DNA from: JAOADN01 sp046155885
GTDB lineage: Bacteria; Pseudomonadota; Alphaproteobacteria; Rhodobacterales; Rhodobacteraceae
DNA length: 58,934 nucleotides
Assembly (NCBI GenBank): GCA_046155885.1
Contig: JBJXFU010000105.1
Location: 1-58,934 of the forward strand
Reading direction: 5' to 3'
The notes beneath the pieces were generated by a model that was not told where the DNA came from, did not search any database, and worked only from the letters and a program-made list of their open reading frames with translations. A program made the position numbers and the translations under genes. Shown here piece after piece: positions 57,768 to 58,934 of the stretch (positions are counted from its first letter, which is position 1; the number at the start of each line of letters is the position of its first letter).

Positions 57768-58850
57768 ATGCAGGGACTGGACGAACTGAAGGGCCGCTAT
57801 CTTGCTGCGGTCGGCCGGGCCGCCGACGAATCCGCCCTGGAAGAGGTCCGCATCGCCGCCCTCGGCAAGAAGGGCGAGGTCAGCGCGCTGATGGCGACGC
57901 TCGGCCGGATGGCGCCGGACGACCGCAAGGCGGCGGGCGCGGCGCTGAACGGCCTGAAGGACGAAATCGACGCCGCGCTGCGGGCGCGCAAGGCGGCGCT
58001 CGCCGATGCCGCGCTCGACGAGCGGCTCAAGTCCGAATGGCTCGACGTGACCCTGCCCTCGCGTCCGCGTCCGCGCGGCACCATCCACCCCGTCTCCCAG
58101 GTCACCGAGGAAGTCACCGCGATCTTCGCCGACATGGGCTGTTCGGTCGCCGAAGGCCCGCAGGTGGAAAGCGACTGGTACAACTTCGACGCGCTCAACA
58201 TCCCGCCCGAACACCCCGCCCGGCAGGAGCACGACACCTTCTTCATGGCCCGCGCCGCAGGCGACACCCGCCCCCCGCACGTCCTGCGCACCCATACCTC
58301 GCCGGTGCAGATCCGCGCCATGATGGCCCAGGGCGCCCCGATCCGGGTCATCGCCCCGGGCCGCGTCTACCGCATGGACATGGACCAGACCCATACGCCG
58401 ATGTTCCACCAGGTCGAGGGGCTGGCCATCGACCGCGACATCAGCATGGCCAACCTCAAGTGGGTGCTTGAGGAATTCTGCCGCGCCTATTTCGAGGTCG
58501 AGGGCGTCGAACTGCGCTTCCGCGCCAGCCACTTCCCCTTCACCGAACCCTCCGCCGAGGTCGATATCCGCTGCTCCTGGGCCGGCGGGCAGCTGAAGAT
58601 CGGGCAGGGCGAAAGCTGGCTGGAGATCCTCGGCTCGGGCATGGTCCATCCCAAGGTGCTGGCGGCGGCCGGGGTGGACCCCGACCGGTGGCAGGGCTTC
58701 GCCTTCGGCATGGGCATCGACCGCATCGCAATGCTGAAATACGGCATCCCCGACCTGCGGGCCTTCTTCGAAAGCGACCTGCGCTGGCTGAGGCACTACG
58801 GCTTCGCGGCGCTGGATGTGCCGACGCTGGCGGGGGGGTTGAGCAGGTAG
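57768..58850 (+). CDS. pheS: Phenylalanyl-tRNA synthetase alpha subunit
   Basis: Charges tRNA-Phe together with PheT. It has 360 residues: an N-terminal coiled-coil, then LPSRPRPRGTIHPVSQVTEE, LRTHTSPVQIRAM, GRVYRMDMDQTHTPMFHQVE, FPFTEPSAEVDIRC and motif 3 GFAFGMGIDRIAMLKYGIPD. ATG 57768. pheT is expected downstream but lies beyond the window edge. A stable hairpin follows the gene. Confidence 0.98.
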   Translation: MQGLDELKGRYLAAVGRAADESALEEVRIAALGKKGEVSALMATLGRMAPDDRKAAGAALNGLKDEIDAALRARKAALADAALDERLKSEWLDVTLPSRPRPRGTIHPVSQVTEEVTAIFADMGCSVAEGPQVESDWYNFDALNIPPEHPARQEHDTFFMARAAGDTRPPHVLRTHTSPVQIRAMMAQGAPIRVIAPGRVYRMDMDQTHTPMFHQVEGLAIDRDISMANLKWVLEEFCRAYFEVEGVELRFRASHFPFTEPSAEVDIRCSWAGGQLKIGQGESWLEILGSGMVHPKVLAAAGVDPDRWQGFAFGMGIDRIAMLKYGIPDLRAFFESDLRWLRHYGFAALDVPTLAGGLSR

Positions 58851-58888
58851 GGGCGGAAAGCCTCCTCCCGGCATCGCCCCCGCCTCCT

Positions 58889-58912
58889 TGGGAGGGTCCA
58901 TCGACCCTCCCA
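58889..58912 (+). terminator. Hairpin downstream of pheS
   Basis: TGGGAGGGTC (58889-58898) and GACCCTCCCA (58903-58912) form a perfect 10-bp stem with a CATC loop, 38 bases past the pheS stop. No U-run follows. It may terminate, or only attenuate, transcription before pheT. Confidence 0.5.
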
Positions 58913-58934
58913 CCTCATGCCGGTCACCCTTGCC

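Overview
The window is about 59 kb of very GC-rich chromosome. Gene content points to an alphaproteobacterium of the Rhodobacteraceae (Rhodobacter/Paracoccus-like). The evidence is the CcoGHIS genes behind a near-perfect FnrL-type box, the hemC/hemE divergent pair, Rhodobacterales-type operon orders, heavy use of GTG starts and ATGA/GTGA stop-start overlaps. No name is assigned because no database search was possible.

Layout, left to right. (1) 1-3.8 kb: the edge of an IS5-type element, then glpK and glpD for glycerol use, and a small cupin. (2) 3.9-15.7 kb, all minus strand and tightly overlapped: a TetR/BetI-like regulator, a complete peptide/opine-type ABC importer (binding protein, two ATPases, two permeases), a CocE/NonD-type hydrolase, an MttB-superfamily methyltransferase and a trimethylamine-dehydrogenase-like flavoprotein. 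This reads as one uptake-and-demethylation operon for an unknown N-methylated substrate. It starts from a divergent regulatory region carrying four TGGCA half-sites at exact 11-bp spacing. (3) 16.1-18.4 kb, plus strand: a dehydrogenase-SAF gene split by a one-base frameshift, and a nitronate-monooxygenase-like enzyme. (4) 18.6-22.9 kb: homogentisate (tyrosine/phenylalanine) catabolism: MarR regulator, maiA divergent from hmgA-fahA, then a metallo-hydrolase gene destroyed by a frameshift and an IS3-family remnant. (5) 22.9-28.4 kb: a gene-poor stretch with a dispersed repeat, an N-methylproline-demethylase-like flavoprotein, and an FAD-linked 2-hydroxyacid oxidase coupled to an MFS permease.

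(6) 28.4-34.1 kb: hemC and hemE (tetrapyrrole synthesis), a D,D-carboxypeptidase with a very long Ala/Pro-rich linker, and an MFS permease. (7) 34.2-38.5 kb: ccoG-ccoH-ccoI-ccoS for cbb3 oxidase assembly, with a class-II FnrL promoter. (8) 38.7-46.6 kb: a DUF2270 membrane protein, an M48 lipoprotein protease, an exported ClpP-like/LprI fusion, a zinc-ribbon protein, ftsE-ftsX-plsC, a TfoX-N protein, an SMR exporter and accA. (9) 46.8-49.7 kb: a three-gene plus-strand operon, dgcN-dgcA-D-amino-acid transaminase, forming a D-glutamate salvage route. (10) 49.8-50.1 kb: a second copy of the dispersed repeat. (11) 50.1-58.9 kb: a hemolysin-III-type protein, DUF1244, a HAD phosphatase, an N-formylglutamate-amidohydrolase-like enzyme, pyk, an MFS exporter with a His-rich tail, rpmI-rplT, an unassigned protein with a papain-like cysteine-protease domain, and pheS.

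The most promising unexplored items are: the importer/hydrolase/methyltransferase/flavoprotein operon with its 11-bp-phased operator array; the dgcN-dgcA-transaminase operon; the papain-like protease stranded between rplT and pheS; and the two copies of a roughly 250-310 bp intergenic repeat, both placed directly 3' of minus-strand genes in convergent gaps. Two frameshifts lie in homopolymer runs (C5 at 17032, G6 at 22615), so base-calling error should be excluded before they are interpreted biologically.
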